DNA of 64,000 nucleotides from Salimicrobium album (GTDB taxonomy: Bacteria; Bacillota; Bacilli; Bacillales; Halobacillaceae), in contig NZ_FNOS01000001.1 in the NCBI RefSeq assembly GCF_900107115.1, positions 186,001-250,000 on the forward strand, read 5' to 3'. The notes under the pieces are model-generated. The model was given only the letters and a program-made list of their open reading frames with translations, was not told where the DNA came from and searched no databases. Position numbers and translations under genes: made by a program. Below are positions 23,854-32,613 of the stretch, in pieces (position 1 is the stretch's first letter; every line of letters begins with the position of its first letter).

Positions 23854-25995
23854 TTATCCTTCCTCGGGAGGTTCAAGTTGCACTTCCACCTGTTTAACCT
23901 TCGTCAAATCGGAACCTTCTTCGATACTTTGTTCCTTAATATAGCCGTTCCCTTTCATCTCAAGGGGGATACCGAAGTAATCGGTCAGTCGCTGCGCTTC
24001 CCTTTGGGACCAGCCTTCCATATCAGGCATTTCCGGTTGACCTGTAATAACGAAAATATGCTCGCTGCTCACGACATCCTTTTCGCTTTCAGGCAGAACC
24101 GCTTCTACTCTGGCACCTTCCCCTATAACAGTAACTTCTTTAAAGCCGCTCAACGCGGTCTTCGCCTTCTCGACAGAAGCTCCCTGCAGGTCAGGTATAT
24201 CCATCATTTTCACTTTTGATTTCTCCTTCTGTTCCGGAGAAATATTAAGATAGTGAAGACTGTTTTGCATTACTGTTTTAAATACATGAGATACAGCATC
24301 CGAACCGACTTCGGAATTCTCAAGCTGAGGCTGGCGGACTGCTACATACATGACCAGTTCAGGGTCATCGGCAGGAGCCATGCCGAGAAATGAGAATGTG
24401 TAATTGTTTCTGCCGGAGAGATATCCACCTTCGGATATGTTGGCTGTTCCTGTTTTCCCGGCCACTTTAAAATCCTCCAGTGCAAAAGGTTTACCTGTAC
24501 CTTTTTCATCACTGACCACTTTACGAAGCAGTTTCCTCATTTTTTCTGCCGTTTCTTCAGAGATCGGCTTTCCAAGTACGGAAGATTCGTTTTCTGTGAT
24601 TTTATCACTGGAGTTAGCTTCCCTGATTGAATCAAAAACATAAGGCTTCATCATTTTTCCGTCATTCGCAATGGCAGTTGCCGCTGTCAGCAGCTGCAAC
24701 GGTGTCATCGTCGAGCCCTGCCCATAAGCTGTGGTCACTGTCTCGATGGGACGGTCGTTCAAAATAGTACCCGTCTTCTCTCCCGGCAGATCGATGCCGG
24801 TTTTTGCATTGAGGTTGAATTTGCTGATATATTTTTCGAAACGATCCGGCCCAAGCTTTTCGTAACCCAGCTTCGCCGCCGCAACGTTGGAGGATCTGAT
24901 TAGTCCTTCGTCATATGAGATTGACCCCCACCCGGTTCTGTTGTGATCGGAAATCGTGGAGCCATCTACGGAATACGTTCCGGACTTGAATTTTTCGGAG
25001 CCGTCGTAGACTCCTGCCTCCATAGCAGACGCCCATGTGAACATCTTCATGGTCGAGCCTACTTCAAACGGGTAGGCAATCATATCGTTGTACCAATTCT
25101 CCACATTGCTTCTGTCATTGGGATCATAGGCGGGGCGATTCCCCATAGCCAGAATTTCCCCTGTATCAGGGTCCATGACACCCGCCATTATCTTACTTGG
25201 TTCATACTTCTCTTCCACTTCCGTAAGAGCGTCTTCAAGGAATGTTTGGATTTTCTGGTCTATCGTCAGATACACATCTTCTCCGTCCTCCGGAGGATGT
25301 AATACTTCTTCCGGATTCAAAAGTTCCGTACCGTACTTATCACGTTTGTAGGAGATTTTACCGTCTTCCCCTTCCAGGTATTTTTCCATGGATTTCTCCA
25401 CTCCGGTTACACCCTCTACCCCTTCGTCCGTAGACTTGGCAAACCCGAGTACGTGAGAAGCAAAAGTACCATTCGGATAATACCTCTCCGTTTCCTCAGC
25501 AAACGTTACGCCGGAAACAGACTTCTCTTTTAAAGCTTCTTCTATCACTTCTTTATCATCTTTTGCAATATCCCGGCCTTTGCTTCCGAATTCCACCTGA
25601 AATTTCCCGCTTTTTTTAGCTTCTTTAATACGCTTTACTACTTCTTCTTTTTCCAGATTCAAATGTCCGGACACCACTTCCCCCACGTCTTCAGGGGAGG
25701 TTACGTGTTTAGGTTCGGGAAGATTTTCGGAGTAGGAAGGGTCTACGATCGCCTGCAGGCGATAGGTAGGTCGATCGTAAGCGAGAACCATCCCGTTTTT
25801 GCCGTAGATTTCTCCCCGTTCCGAAGGGAGAGTATAGGAGCTTGTTCTTTTTTTCTCGGCCCATTTTTCTAAATCGACTCCCTGAACACTACCGGTAGTC
25901 TGTATGTAAAGAAACCTTCCTGCTATCAGAAGGAAGGCGATACTGAAAATGATCAGGAGTAGAGAAGCGCCACGTGATGTGTTTCTGTGCTTCAT
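23854..25995 (-). CDS. pbpB: Penicillin-binding protein 2B (septal transpeptidase, class B)
   Basis: Division-specific transpeptidase partner of FtsW. The 713-residue protein has an N-terminal membrane anchor (about 10-30), a PBP dimer domain, the transpeptidase domain with S314-T-M-K317, S368-S-N370 and K514-T-G516, and two C-terminal PASTA repeats. Length, two PASTA domains and N-terminal similarity match PbpB of B. subtilis and not the shorter, single-PASTA SpoVD. It is the only class B PBP gene in the cluster. Confidence 0.95.
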   Translation of the reverse strand: MKHRNTSRGASLLLIIFSIAFLLIAGRFLYIQTTGSVQGVDLEKWAEKKRTSSYTLPSERGEIYGKNGMVLAYDRPTYRLQAIVDPSYSENLPEPKHVTSPEDVGEVVSGHLNLEKEEVVKRIKEAKKSGKFQVEFGSKGRDIAKDDKEVIEEALKEKSVSGVTFAEETERYYPNGTFASHVLGFAKSTDEGVEGVTGVEKSMEKYLEGEDGKISYKRDKYGTELLNPEEVLHPPEDGEDVYLTIDQKIQTFLEDALTEVEEKYEPSKIMAGVMDPDTGEILAMGNRPAYDPNDRSNVENWYNDMIAYPFEVGSTMKMFTWASAMEAGVYDGSEKFKSGTYSVDGSTISDHNRTGWGSISYDEGLIRSSNVAAAKLGYEKLGPDRFEKYISKFNLNAKTGIDLPGEKTGTILNDRPIETVTTAYGQGSTMTPLQLLTAATAIANDGKMMKPYVFDSIREANSSDKITENESSVLGKPISEETAEKMRKLLRKVVSDEKGTGKPFALEDFKVAGKTGTANISEGGYLSGRNNYTFSFLGMAPADDPELVMYVAVRQPQLENSEVGSDAVSHVFKTVMQNSLHYLNISPEQKEKSKVKMMDIPDLQGASVEKAKTALSGFKEVTVIGEGARVEAVLPESEKDVVSSEHIFVITGQPEMPDMEGWSQREAQRLTDYFGIPLEMKGNGYIKEQSIEEGSDLTKVKQVEVQLEPPEEG

Positions 25996-26014
25996 GATGC
26001 GAGCCTCCTGAGTG

Positions 26015-26383
26015 TTATTTCGAAGAAACGGCCGTGGCCTGTTTCACCTGGGACTGTTCAATATCCAGTCCATGTTTTTTAGCAACATTCAGAATTCTCT
26101 CCGGATTTCTGAGTTGCTCTACATCGTAAGTTAACGAATTGTTTACAGACTGCTGCTGTTCAACTTTCCCTTCAAGACTTTCAATATCTCTGTTAAGCGT
26201 ATCCGTAGCACTCGAAAAACTGATTACGTAGGCACAAGCACACAGTACTGTGCCGCTGATAATGGAATAAAGGTATTTTTCTCCCTTGCTTATCCATTTA
26301 TTCTTTTTTACTCTGACTTTCACCTGTCTTTTTGCAGGTTCTCTTTCGGGCTGATGATAAGGTTTTATTTTTTCTATACTCAC
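26015..26383 (-). CDS. ftsL: Cell division protein FtsL
   Basis: Short bitopic division protein that complexes with DivIB and DivIC. About 122 residues: a basic cytoplasmic N-terminus ([13 protein letters not shown]), one membrane segment (about residues 40-60), and an extracellular coiled-coil with heptad pattern ([22 protein letters not shown]). A GTG at 26383 is chosen: it overlaps the rsmH TGA as GTGA and is 8 bases from GGTGG; another GTG four codons upstream leaves no room for a ribosome binding site. Confidence 0.88.
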   Translation of the reverse strand: MSIEKIKPYHQPEREPAKRQVKVRVKKNKWISKGEKYLYSIISGTVLCACAYVISFSSATDTLNRDIESLEGKVEQQQSVNNSLTYDVEQLRNPERILNVAKKHGLDIEQSQVKQATAVSSK

Positions 26384-27357
26384 GTCATTTTCCACCCTTT
26401 CTCAAAGTGAAATTCTTCTGACCAGGGCCTCACTTTCTCAACTACTCTCAGTTTAGCCGAGCGCGACCTGCGGTTTTCTTCCAGTTCTTCTTCTACTGCT
26501 TCTATCGGTTTTCTCGTAATCAAAGTGAAAGGAGGCTGTTTCTCCTCAGGAATGACAGGAAAATTTTTCGGAAGAGGAGGTATTGTACTCCAATGTTTGA
26601 ATGCCTGTTTGCAAATTCGGTCCTCCAGGGAATGAAAGGTGATAACTGCTATCCTTCCCTCGAGAGATATGTATCGTGCTGCCTGATCAAGCGAGGAAAG
26701 AAAAGCCCCCAGTTCATCGTTTACAGCAATACGTATAGCCTGAAACACACGCTTGGCAGGATGACCGCCTTTTCTGCGGGCTGCTGCCGGTATACCTTCT
26801 TTAATCAATTCAACCAGTTCTCCTGTAGAGGTTACAGGTGCTTTTTCTCTTTGTTTCTCTATTTTTCGGGCTATCTGTTTCGAAAATTTTTCTTCCCCAT
26901 ATCTGAAAAATATGCGTACAAGGTCTTCATAAGCCCACTCGTTAATCACTTCATACGCACTGATGGTATCCGTCTGATTCATGCGCATATCTAGCGGGGC
27001 GTCCTGCTGATAACTGAACCCCCGTTCTTTTACGTCCAGCTGTGGACTTGATACTCCAAGATCGTAAAGGATGCCATCCACTTCTTCTACTCCCCGCGCC
27101 TGAAGTTCTTCTTCCAAGTGTCGGAAATTCGAAGGTATGAACGTAATGTTGGATGCATAGTCAGCAAGGTAGTCTCTCGCAGATTCCATTGCGTTTACAT
27201 CCTGATCGAACACGTAAAGATGACCGCTCGTCAACTGTCTGGCAATCTCCTTACTGTGACCTCCACCCCCGAGTGTGCAGTCAACGTACACCCCGTCAGG
27301 CCGGATATTCAATTTTTCAATCGTCTCTGTCTTTAATACGCTGTAATGGTCAAACAT
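26380..27357 (-). CDS. rsmH: 16S rRNA (cytosine-1402-N4)-methyltransferase
   Basis: SAM-dependent methylation of C1402 in the ribosomal P site. The 325-residue protein has the SAM motif [23 protein letters not shown], the RMNQ segment, [24 protein letters not shown] and [12 protein letters not shown]. It is the second gene of the dcw cluster behind mraZ. The ribosome binding site (GAGTGAG close to the ATG) is weak. Confidence 0.96.
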   Translation of the reverse strand: MFDHYSVLKTETIEKLNIRPDGVYVDCTLGGGGHSKEIARQLTSGHLYVFDQDVNAMESARDYLADYASNITFIPSNFRHLEEELQARGVEEVDGILYDLGVSSPQLDVKERGFSYQQDAPLDMRMNQTDTISAYEVINEWAYEDLVRIFFRYGEEKFSKQIARKIEKQREKAPVTSTGELVELIKEGIPAAARRKGGHPAKRVFQAIRIAVNDELGAFLSSLDQAARYISLEGRIAVITFHSLEDRICKQAFKHWSTIPPLPKNFPVIPEEKQPPFTLITRKPIEAVEEELEENRRSRSAKLRVVEKVRPWSEEFHFEKGWKMT

Positions 27358-27378
27358 GCACTCACTCGTTTCTGTTAT

Positions 27379-27810
27379 TCATAAATCAAGATCAAGCAAA
27401 TTTTCGGAAAAGGATTCCAATGATTGGCGCGAATCTTCCATGTAGCTGTCCCACTTATCTTCTGCCCACACTTCCAGTCTCGTGGAGACGCCGACGATAA
27501 CGCATGCCTTTTCAAGATCAGCATGCTCTCTGAGCGGCAGCGGGATATGAATACGCCCCTGATTATCCAGGGTGCTTTCCATGGCGCCCGATAAGAAAAA
27601 ACGCGTGAAGGCCCGGGCATCTTTTTTAGTCAGGGGGAGGGATTGTAATTTCCTCTCAAGTTTCCCCCACTCTTCAGGAGGATAAATGAACAGGCAATTA
27701 TCCAGTCCTCGTGTAACTACAAAGGACTCGCCCAGGGAATCCCGTAATCTGCTCGGGATTATTAAACGTCCTTTGGAATCCATATTATGTCGATGTTCCC
27801 CCATCAGCAT
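27379..27810 (-). CDS. mraZ: Transcriptional regulator MraZ
   Basis: DNA-binding protein that controls the dcw promoter and its own gene. The 143-residue protein has two tandem SpoVT-AbrB/MraZ domains, the first starting GEHRHNMDSKGRLIIPSRLRDSLG and the second GAMESTLDNQGRIHIPLPLREHA; the DxKGR and DNQGR pieces are the signature. GGTGGGG lies 8 bases before the ATG. Three evenly spaced repeats immediately upstream are candidate binding sites. Confidence 0.96.
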   Translation of the reverse strand: MLMGEHRHNMDSKGRLIIPSRLRDSLGESFVVTRGLDNCLFIYPPEEWGKLERKLQSLPLTKKDARAFTRFFLSGAMESTLDNQGRIHIPLPLREHADLEKACVIVGVSTRLEVWAEDKWDSYMEDSRQSLESFSENLLDLDL

Positions 27811-27840
27811 ATAGATGACCCCACCTTCTTTATTTAGCGT

Positions 27841-27865
27841 ACCACACTACACCACTTTGTACCAC
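27841..27865 (-). promoter_or_regulatory. Putative MraZ operator: three GTGGT repeats with 10-bp period
   Basis: On the minus strand GTGGT occurs at 27865-27861, 27855-27851 and 27845-27841, each separated by exactly 5 bases, 30-55 bases upstream of the mraZ start. MraZ is known to bind arrays of short direct repeats one helical turn apart. Confidence 0.65.
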
Positions 27866-27961
27866 AGTAAACTAACGGAAAACGAAAAAAATCTTTCAAT
27901 AGAATTAATCTCTTTCCACACTTCGAACGTATAAAGAAAACAGCATAGTAAAAAGAACAAA

Positions 27962-28014
27962 AAAACCTCCCGGAGCAAGTATCGTCGAACACTGGCGACA
28001 TACCCCGGGAGGTC
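27962..28014 (-). terminator. Long hairpin terminator after bshC
   Basis: Minus strand: ACCTCCCGG pairs with CCGGGAGGT across about 35 bases; inside, GTATGTCG pairs with CGAC(G)ATAC, giving an extended, slightly bulged stem, followed by seven T residues. It lies 15 bases after the bshC stop and separates it from the mraZ promoter region. Confidence 0.85.
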
Positions 28015-28029
28015 TTTCCCTATATATAT

Positions 28030-29649
28030 TTAACTGTAAATCAAATAATGCTGCTGCCGGAAGTCCCATTCATATTCCGGGATCTTCGAAAAGAAATCCC
28101 AGCCGAATTCATTGAGGAACGGCAGCGGGTTCCATATCCTCTCCTGAAGCCCACCTTTAGGACGGATTACATCTTCAAGACGACTATAAAAAGCAAGGAC
28201 GTTTTCATATTTTTTGCGATGCTCTTTGGATATACGGTCTCCCATATCGTCGATAAGCGACTCCATATATTCAAGGTTTTTTTCCGCATAACCTAAGACA
28301 TCGGGTCCCGTCCTTTCCGCTTCCCTGCGGAAGGGGGCGTGGAGACGCGAGATCTGCTCTTTCATTTCTCTCTTCATTTCCTCCAAAGGAACTACAGAGT
28401 GGGACGAGAGGAAGTTGATTTTCTCCTCACTTAATCCGTTACGCAGAACCTCGTAAAGATCGATACCTTCCGTTCTTGCTCTGTTTTTGATCCTGTCGCT
28501 GACAAAGGTGAAACTGAGTCTTGGAAGTGTCGGAGGCATCTTTATCGATAACTCCGAGAAAGCAGGTCTAAGCACCGACCAGTAGCTTATTTCTCCCGGT
28601 CCTCCTACAAAGCCCAGACAGGGAAGCAGCAGATCCTGCATCAGCGGACGTGTGACGACATTGTTACTCAGCCTTTCGGGCGTTTCCTCGGCTATCATCA
28701 ATAATTCATCCTCACTGAATTCCACTTCCCCCTGCTTACCCACAAAACGGGATCCTTCCCGCATAAGGAGAACACGCTGCTTTCCATCGTGGTAGAACAG
28801 ATGGGCATCACTTACTTCTGCATCTATAGTAACAGGATAGCCCTGCCTTTTATTTTCCTGTTCCTGTGCATATACTCCAGAAGCTATAGCTTCATTATGC
28901 TCGATCATCTGAATAAAGTAGTCGCTTTCGAGCTTACGTATGGAAGGAGCGTGAGCGTCCAGTACGATCAGCCCCTGATGTTTGAAAAGGCTGGTGAGGA
29001 GTTTCGCAAAAAAATCTGAATACGTTCTGGCCCCATCCAGTGCATGATGAACGTGCCGGTAAACATCCATCGTATGCATAGACTCGGGCAGATGTCTGAA
29101 ACACGCTTCTACGAATTCGGTTGCAGCTTCGCTGTCCAGATCGACGTCGGAAACTGAAGTTTTTCCATCTGTCGTCTGAGAGATTTTTTGTTTTTTCAGA
29201 CCGTCCTGTTCGAGATAAACATGATTGATTTCTTCAAAGTCATGATCTTCTCCTGCTACCCAGAATACCGGGAGCACAGGTTTACCAAGCATTTTTTCTT
29301 TCTGTTTAGCCGCTTCAATGACTGAAATAGCTTTATTGACGGTATACATGGGACCAGTGAGCAAACCAGCCTGCTGACCGGCGATCATCACTGTAGAGTC
29401 TTTCTCGTACAAACGCTCAATATGGGCTAATGTTTCAGCTCCCGCTCCGTAATATTCGTTCATTTTTTTCAGAATTTCCACTGTTTCCCCTCTTTTGAAG
29501 TCGCGGTTTTGAAGTTCATGTAACCGCTCCTCCCATGAACGTTCCACGAAAGGGAAGTAATCGAATTTATTTGCCAATTTCTCGAAATTGTAACGGTAAT
29601 CTTTCATCAAAGTATTCGTTTCTCCGAACTGTACCGGATCTATTCTCAT
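28030..29649 (-). CDS. bshC: Bacillithiol biosynthesis cysteine-adding enzyme
   Basis: Adds cysteine to glucosaminyl malate in the last step of bacillithiol synthesis, the low-molecular-weight thiol of many Firmicutes. The ATG at 29649 follows AAGGAG by 8 bases and gives 539 residues, the same as B. subtilis BshC (YllA); the frame could extend 24 codons upstream without a ribosome binding site. Conserved parts include MIAGQQAGLLTGPMYTVNKA, PVFWVAGEDHDFEEINHV, LPCLGFVGGPGEISYW and a coiled-coil stretch near the C-terminus. Its place just upstream of mraZ is conserved in bacilli. Confidence 0.95.
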   Translation of the reverse strand: MRIDPVQFGETNTLMKDYRYNFEKLANKFDYFPFVERSWEERLHELQNRDFKRGETVEILKKMNEYYGAGAETLAHIERLYEKDSTVMIAGQQAGLLTGPMYTVNKAISVIEAAKQKEKMLGKPVLPVFWVAGEDHDFEEINHVYLEQDGLKKQKISQTTDGKTSVSDVDLDSEAATEFVEACFRHLPESMHTMDVYRHVHHALDGARTYSDFFAKLLTSLFKHQGLIVLDAHAPSIRKLESDYFIQMIEHNEAIASGVYAQEQENKRQGYPVTIDAEVSDAHLFYHDGKQRVLLMREGSRFVGKQGEVEFSEDELLMIAEETPERLSNNVVTRPLMQDLLLPCLGFVGGPGEISYWSVLRPAFSELSIKMPPTLPRLSFTFVSDRIKNRARTEGIDLYEVLRNGLSEEKINFLSSHSVVPLEEMKREMKEQISRLHAPFRREAERTGPDVLGYAEKNLEYMESLIDDMGDRISKEHRKKYENVLAFYSRLEDVIRPKGGLQERIWNPLPFLNEFGWDFFSKIPEYEWDFRQQHYLIYS

Positions 29650-29782
29650 CACACATTCTCCTTTATACGCACCTATGTATCTTACATCCTCATAACATTG
29701 TACATAATAATCAACCTGCATTCATCTAATCTGTTTACATACGCGGAACGTGAATAAGCAGCAATTAAAATCAGGTCAAATC

Positions 29783-30166
29783 TTAAACGTTCAGCGCTCC
29801 TGCAGCGACTGTACTTAGCAAAAGCATAATATATAGTATGACAAACACAAAGAAAGTAAGTCTCAGAAAACTGGTAAGAGTTTTACGTAACTTCATTTCT
29901 CCAGCTGTTCTATACTGAATATACAGCGAAACACCGACCAGGACGAGCAACGAGACGATAACCCAGCCTGAATTGTTCCCTCCAAGCAGCAGGTTCATAA
30001 GTTCGCGCACAGCAAAAACCAGAAAAGGAGTACTTATATATACGGCTCCCCGCAGTGCTTTTCCTTTCCTTGCCGTCCACTTCAAAAACAACATATATAA
30101 CACAACAAAGATTATAGGAGTTATTATTATAAGCAGCCACGAGACCGAAAGGTCGTTTTCAGGCAT
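29783..30166 (-). CDS. DUF3397-like small membrane protein
   Basis: 127-residue protein with four hydrophobic segments (about residues 9-27, 42-61, 69-87 and 104-124) and short basic loops (KWTARKGKALRG, RTAGEMKLRKTL). Size, topology and position beside bshC resemble the DUF3397 family of bacilli; that assignment is from memory of context and not from a search. The ATG at 30166 follows AAGGTGG. It runs with bshC and is divergent from the ylbP-like gene. Function unknown. Confidence 0.7.
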   Translation of the reverse strand: MPENDLSVSWLLIIITPIIFVVLYMLFLKWTARKGKALRGAVYISTPFLVFAVRELMNLLLGGNNSGWVIVSLLVLVGVSLYIQYRTAGEMKLRKTLTSFLRLTFFVFVILYIMLLLSTVAAGALNV

Positions 30167-30245
30167 CTGTCCCACCTTCTTCCTGCATTTTTCAAACTCT
30201 ATTGTAGCAAACTTGTAACAGATATAGCAGGTAAAAGTAGTCCAT

Positions 30246-30273
30246 TTGATTCTGAAAATTTTTATACTATAAT
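30246..30273 (+). promoter_or_regulatory. SigA-type promoter of the ylbP-like gene
   Basis: TTGATT (30246-30251), 16-base spacer, perfect TATAAT (30268-30273), about 40 bases upstream of the start codon. Confidence 0.65.
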
Positions 30274-30313
30274 GTAGTTGGAAGCAAGATTGCCGAAAGG
30301 AGCGTCACGGTCG

Positions 30314-30802
30314 ATGAGTATCAGTACAGAAGTGCAGCCTTTACTAATCAACTATAAAACACTCGAGGAGTTTAAACGTTTCAAAGAGTATGGTCTTCAG
30401 GAACTTACTATGCTCGAAGATTTACAGAGTAACATCGTGGAAAATAACAGCGAATCTCCTTTTTTCGGGATTTATATCGGTAATGCCATGATTGCAAGAA
30501 TGAGTCTCTATAGAATTTCCGCTAAATATGATAATTATTTCAATCCCCCTCAGGATTATCTCGAACTATGGAAACTGGAAGTACTTAAAGACTATCAGGG
30601 CAAAGGTTACGGGAAACAGCTGGTGGACTTCGCCAAAAGCTACCATTTGCCTATTAAAACGAATCCGCGCATTAACTCTCATGGGTTCTGGGAACGTCTC
30701 GGTTTCCAGAAAGCTACTTATAACATGGAAAGAGACCGCGGGGAGAACCCTCTCTTATGGTTGCCTGAGGGAGTGGACGAACAACCGAAAGAAGACAGCT
30801 GA
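30314..30802 (+). CDS. ylbP: GNAT family N-acetyltransferase, YlbP type
   Basis: Predicted acyl-CoA-dependent acetyltransferase of unknown substrate. The 162-residue protein has the GNAT core LELWKLEVLKDYQGKGYGKQLVDFAK, with the acetyl-CoA pyrophosphate-binding loop QGKGYG, and ends with the GFWERLGFQ segment. The ATG at 30314 follows AAAGGAG at a rather long 11-base spacing. It is a single-gene unit between a good promoter and a strong terminator. In B. subtilis ylbO and panE flank it; both are absent here. Confidence 0.85.
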   Translation: MSISTEVQPLLINYKTLEEFKRFKEYGLQELTMLEDLQSNIVENNSESPFFGIYIGNAMIARMSLYRISAKYDNYFNPPQDYLELWKLEVLKDYQGKGYGKQLVDFAKSYHLPIKTNPRINSHGFWERLGFQKATYNMERDRGENPLLWLPEGVDEQPKEDS

Positions 30803-30812
30803 TATCCAGGAA

Positions 30813-30842
30813 AGAGCCGTTCAGTGAGAACGGCTCTTTTTT
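30813..30842 (+). terminator. Rho-independent terminator after the ylbP-like gene
   Basis: Perfect 10-bp stem AGAGCCGTTC/GAACGGCTCT (30813-30822, 30828-30837), 5-base loop, T run to 30842. Convergent with the hydratase gene; the reverse direction has only a short T run. Confidence 0.9.
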
Positions 30843-30862
30843 AGCGATAAGCCGTCAGACTT

Positions 30863-31606
30863 TTATTGATTTTTGCGGCTGAAAAACGCATTCACTGCTT
30901 TTTTATGAGCTTTGGACGGCCATAAAGCCGCTGACTGCCGCGTTTCCTCTTCCATCTTTCTGTAAAGTACTGAAGTGTCTATATTTTCCATAAGCTGTTT
31001 TTTCCAGAATCTGAGCTGTTCCTTGGAACGATTGGTGAATATACCGAGATCCAGTTCGTTTGCCAACCCCTGGAGCCACCCGAGCTGCTTCGCTTCTTCT
31101 GCGTCAATAACCTCACTTGCAGTCAACCAGTGGAAAGCCTGGACCGGAGAAATTCTCTCATAAAGAAGCGCTCCGCCTCCCCATCCGGGTACGATACCAA
31201 GTTTTCCCTGAACAAAGCCGAACCTGCTTCCTTCTTTTCCTATTCGTATATCACAGGCGGTAGCAAGTTCGCACCCCCCTCCCCTCGCTTCTCCGTTCAA
31301 ATAGGCGAGCGTCGGCACCGGCAGCGTCGCTATTTCATAAAGTAATTCCTTCATCGGAGAAAGAACCGTATACGCTTCCTCCTCCGATAAATCTCCATGC
31401 AGCTCTTTCAGATCTCCTCCCGAACAAAAGGCACGTTCTCCTCTGGAGGTAAGTACAAGTGCTTTCACCTGTTCATTCGCTTTAATTTCTTCAGTAATCT
31501 GCCTGAGTTCCATCGTCATTTGTCTGCTGACTGCATTTCTTTTATCTTCCCGGTTCAACGTAACCACAGCCACGTCCTCTTCATAAGTGACATATACCGT
31601 TTCCAC
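30863..31606 (-). CDS. Enoyl-CoA hydratase/isomerase family protein
   Basis: Crotonase-fold protein, 247 residues. Visible parts are the CoA-binding REDKRNAVS, the first oxyanion-hole segment ERAFCSGGDLKEL, and the second LNGEARGGGCELATACDIRI. A glutamate sits in GGGCELAT, but the second catalytic glutamate of true hydratases is not clear (FGFVQGKLGIVPGWGGG has none at the usual place), so the reaction may differ. The GTG start is fixed by GGGGAG 8 bases upstream. It lies next to rpmF, where B. subtilis has the sporulation gene ylbO. Substrate unknown. Confidence 0.85.
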   Translation of the reverse strand: METVYVTYEEDVAVVTLNREDKRNAVSRQMTMELRQITEEIKANEQVKALVLTSRGERAFCSGGDLKELHGDLSEEEAYTVLSPMKELLYEIATLPVPTLAYLNGEARGGGCELATACDIRIGKEGSRFGFVQGKLGIVPGWGGGALLYERISPVQAFHWLTASEVIDAEEAKQLGWLQGLANELDLGIFTNRSKEQLRFWKKQLMENIDTSVLYRKMEEETRQSAALWPSKAHKKAVNAFFSRKNQ

Positions 31607-31701
31607 TGCATCAACTCCCCTTGGTGAGATTAAAAGTCTCTGCTTTCATTCTACATCTTTTTCTGCACATGAAAAGATCGGCGAACAAGACAAAAAAGCA
31701 T

Positions 31702-31727
31702 AAAAAAAAGCCTGCGGTCACAGGCTT
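31702..31727 (-). terminator. Rho-independent terminator after rpmF
   Basis: Minus strand AAGCCTG stem, 6-base loop, CAGGCTT, then eight T residues (31709-31702), starting 5 bases after the rpmF stop. Confidence 0.88.
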
Positions 31728-31731
31728 TTCT

Positions 31732-31905
31732 TTATGCTTCGACTACTTGCTTGCCATTGTACTGGCCGCAAGAGCTGCACACACGGTGTGGCTTCGTCAT
31801 CTCTCCGCAATTTTGACATGCCACCAATTTAGGAGCACTCAATTTTTTATGCGTACGACGTTGATTTTTCACCTTTTTGGACGTTCTGCGCTTAGGTACT
31901 GCCAT
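31732..31905 (-). CDS. rpmF: 50S ribosomal protein L32
   Basis: Small zinc-binding ribosomal protein of 57 residues, read directly from the minus strand. It begins [20 protein letters not shown] and holds two CxxC pairs (C30/C33 and C43/C46), the zinc-containing form of L32. GGAGG precedes the ATG. It follows ylbN, an association conserved widely in bacteria, and ends in a strong terminator. Confidence 0.97.
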   Translation of the reverse strand: MAVPKRRTSKKVKNQRRTHKKLSAPKLVACQNCGEMTKPHRVCSSCGQYNGKQVVEA

Positions 31906-31954
31906 TGCTGTCCACCTCCTTTATAAGTAAAGAGAAGAGCGGTCGATGCCCTCT

Positions 31955-32470
31955 CTATTTCTCTTTTTCATCTAATAATGATTCCAGTTTAGCTAATCGA
32001 GGATCTATTTTGCTTTCAGAGTCCGGTTTCTCGTCCACGACTTCCCAGCCATCTCCTTCTTTCGGAGGGACGACGTCAGGATCATCCGAAAAGACACGAT
32101 AGGGAACCTCCAATAGCACATTCTCCTTTATATAAGGAGTCAAGTCAAGCAGTTCTCCATGCAGCGGGTGTACTTCCGAGTCATCCTCCTCCTCATAATA
32201 AGGAGAAAGATTGAAGTATTCCGTAGCCTGAATATTAAATACGAAAGGAACATCCACCAGCGTTCTGGCACAAGGAAGAATCATATCTCCTTCAATGGTC
32301 ATCGATACTGATATGTTTTCTCCTTTCATTTCTGCCTGACCGGTTACCGAAACAGGAGAAATTTCCCGGATATCATTTTTGGCATCCTCCAAAGAGGAAA
32401 GGTCCACATCCCCTTCAAAATGATAAGGGTTGTCCCCTGCCTGTTTTACTTTTTGTATTGGAAATTTCAC
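31955..32470 (-). CDS. ylbN: YceD/DUF177 family protein (YlbN)
   Basis: Widely conserved protein encoded just upstream of rpmF; the family is linked to 23S rRNA accumulation or metal-related functions, with no firm activity. It has 171 residues, a strongly acidic composition, the conserved core MILPCARTLVDVPFVFNIQATEYF with a single cysteine, and DLTPYIKENVLLEVPYRVF. The start is taken as a GTG at 32470, 8 bases after GAGG, giving MKFPIQK like B. subtilis. Two codons for possible earlier starts (GTG, ATG) overlap the ribosome binding site. Confidence 0.9.
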   Translation of the reverse strand: MKFPIQKVKQAGDNPYHFEGDVDLSSLEDAKNDIREISPVSVTGQAEMKGENISVSMTIEGDMILPCARTLVDVPFVFNIQATEYFNLSPYYEEEDDSEVHPLHGELLDLTPYIKENVLLEVPYRVFSDDPDVVPPKEGDGWEVVDEKPDSESKIDPRLAKLESLLDEKEK

Positions 32471-32497
32471 GGTCATCACCTCATGACAACAAGAGTA

Positions 32498-32526
32498 ATT
32501 TTAAAACCAAATAAACGTTTTGTCAA
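32498..32526 (-). promoter_or_regulatory. SigA-type promoter of ylbN-rpmF
   Basis: Minus strand TTGACA (32526-32521), 17-base spacer, TAAAAT (32503-32498): close to consensus, with the start point expected about 20 bases before ylbN. Confidence 0.8.
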
Positions 32527-32535
32527 CATTTTTTC

Positions 32536-32565
32536 TTTACACCATCGCTTATCTTTATCTAATGT
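32536..32565 (+). promoter_or_regulatory. Possible promoter of tmcAL
   Basis: TTTACA (32536-32541) and TAATGT (32560-32565), 18-base spacer, back to back with the ylbN-rpmF promoter. The -10 is imperfect. Confidence 0.35.
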
Positions 32566-32613
32566 TAAGATAGAAAGGAAAGGAATGCAAATATAGCAGG
32601 AAAGGAAGATCCT

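Noticed and set aside
29650-29721. 24-codon N-terminal extension of bshC
   Set aside because: It lies upstream of the AAGGAG site; the shorter start gives exactly the family length.
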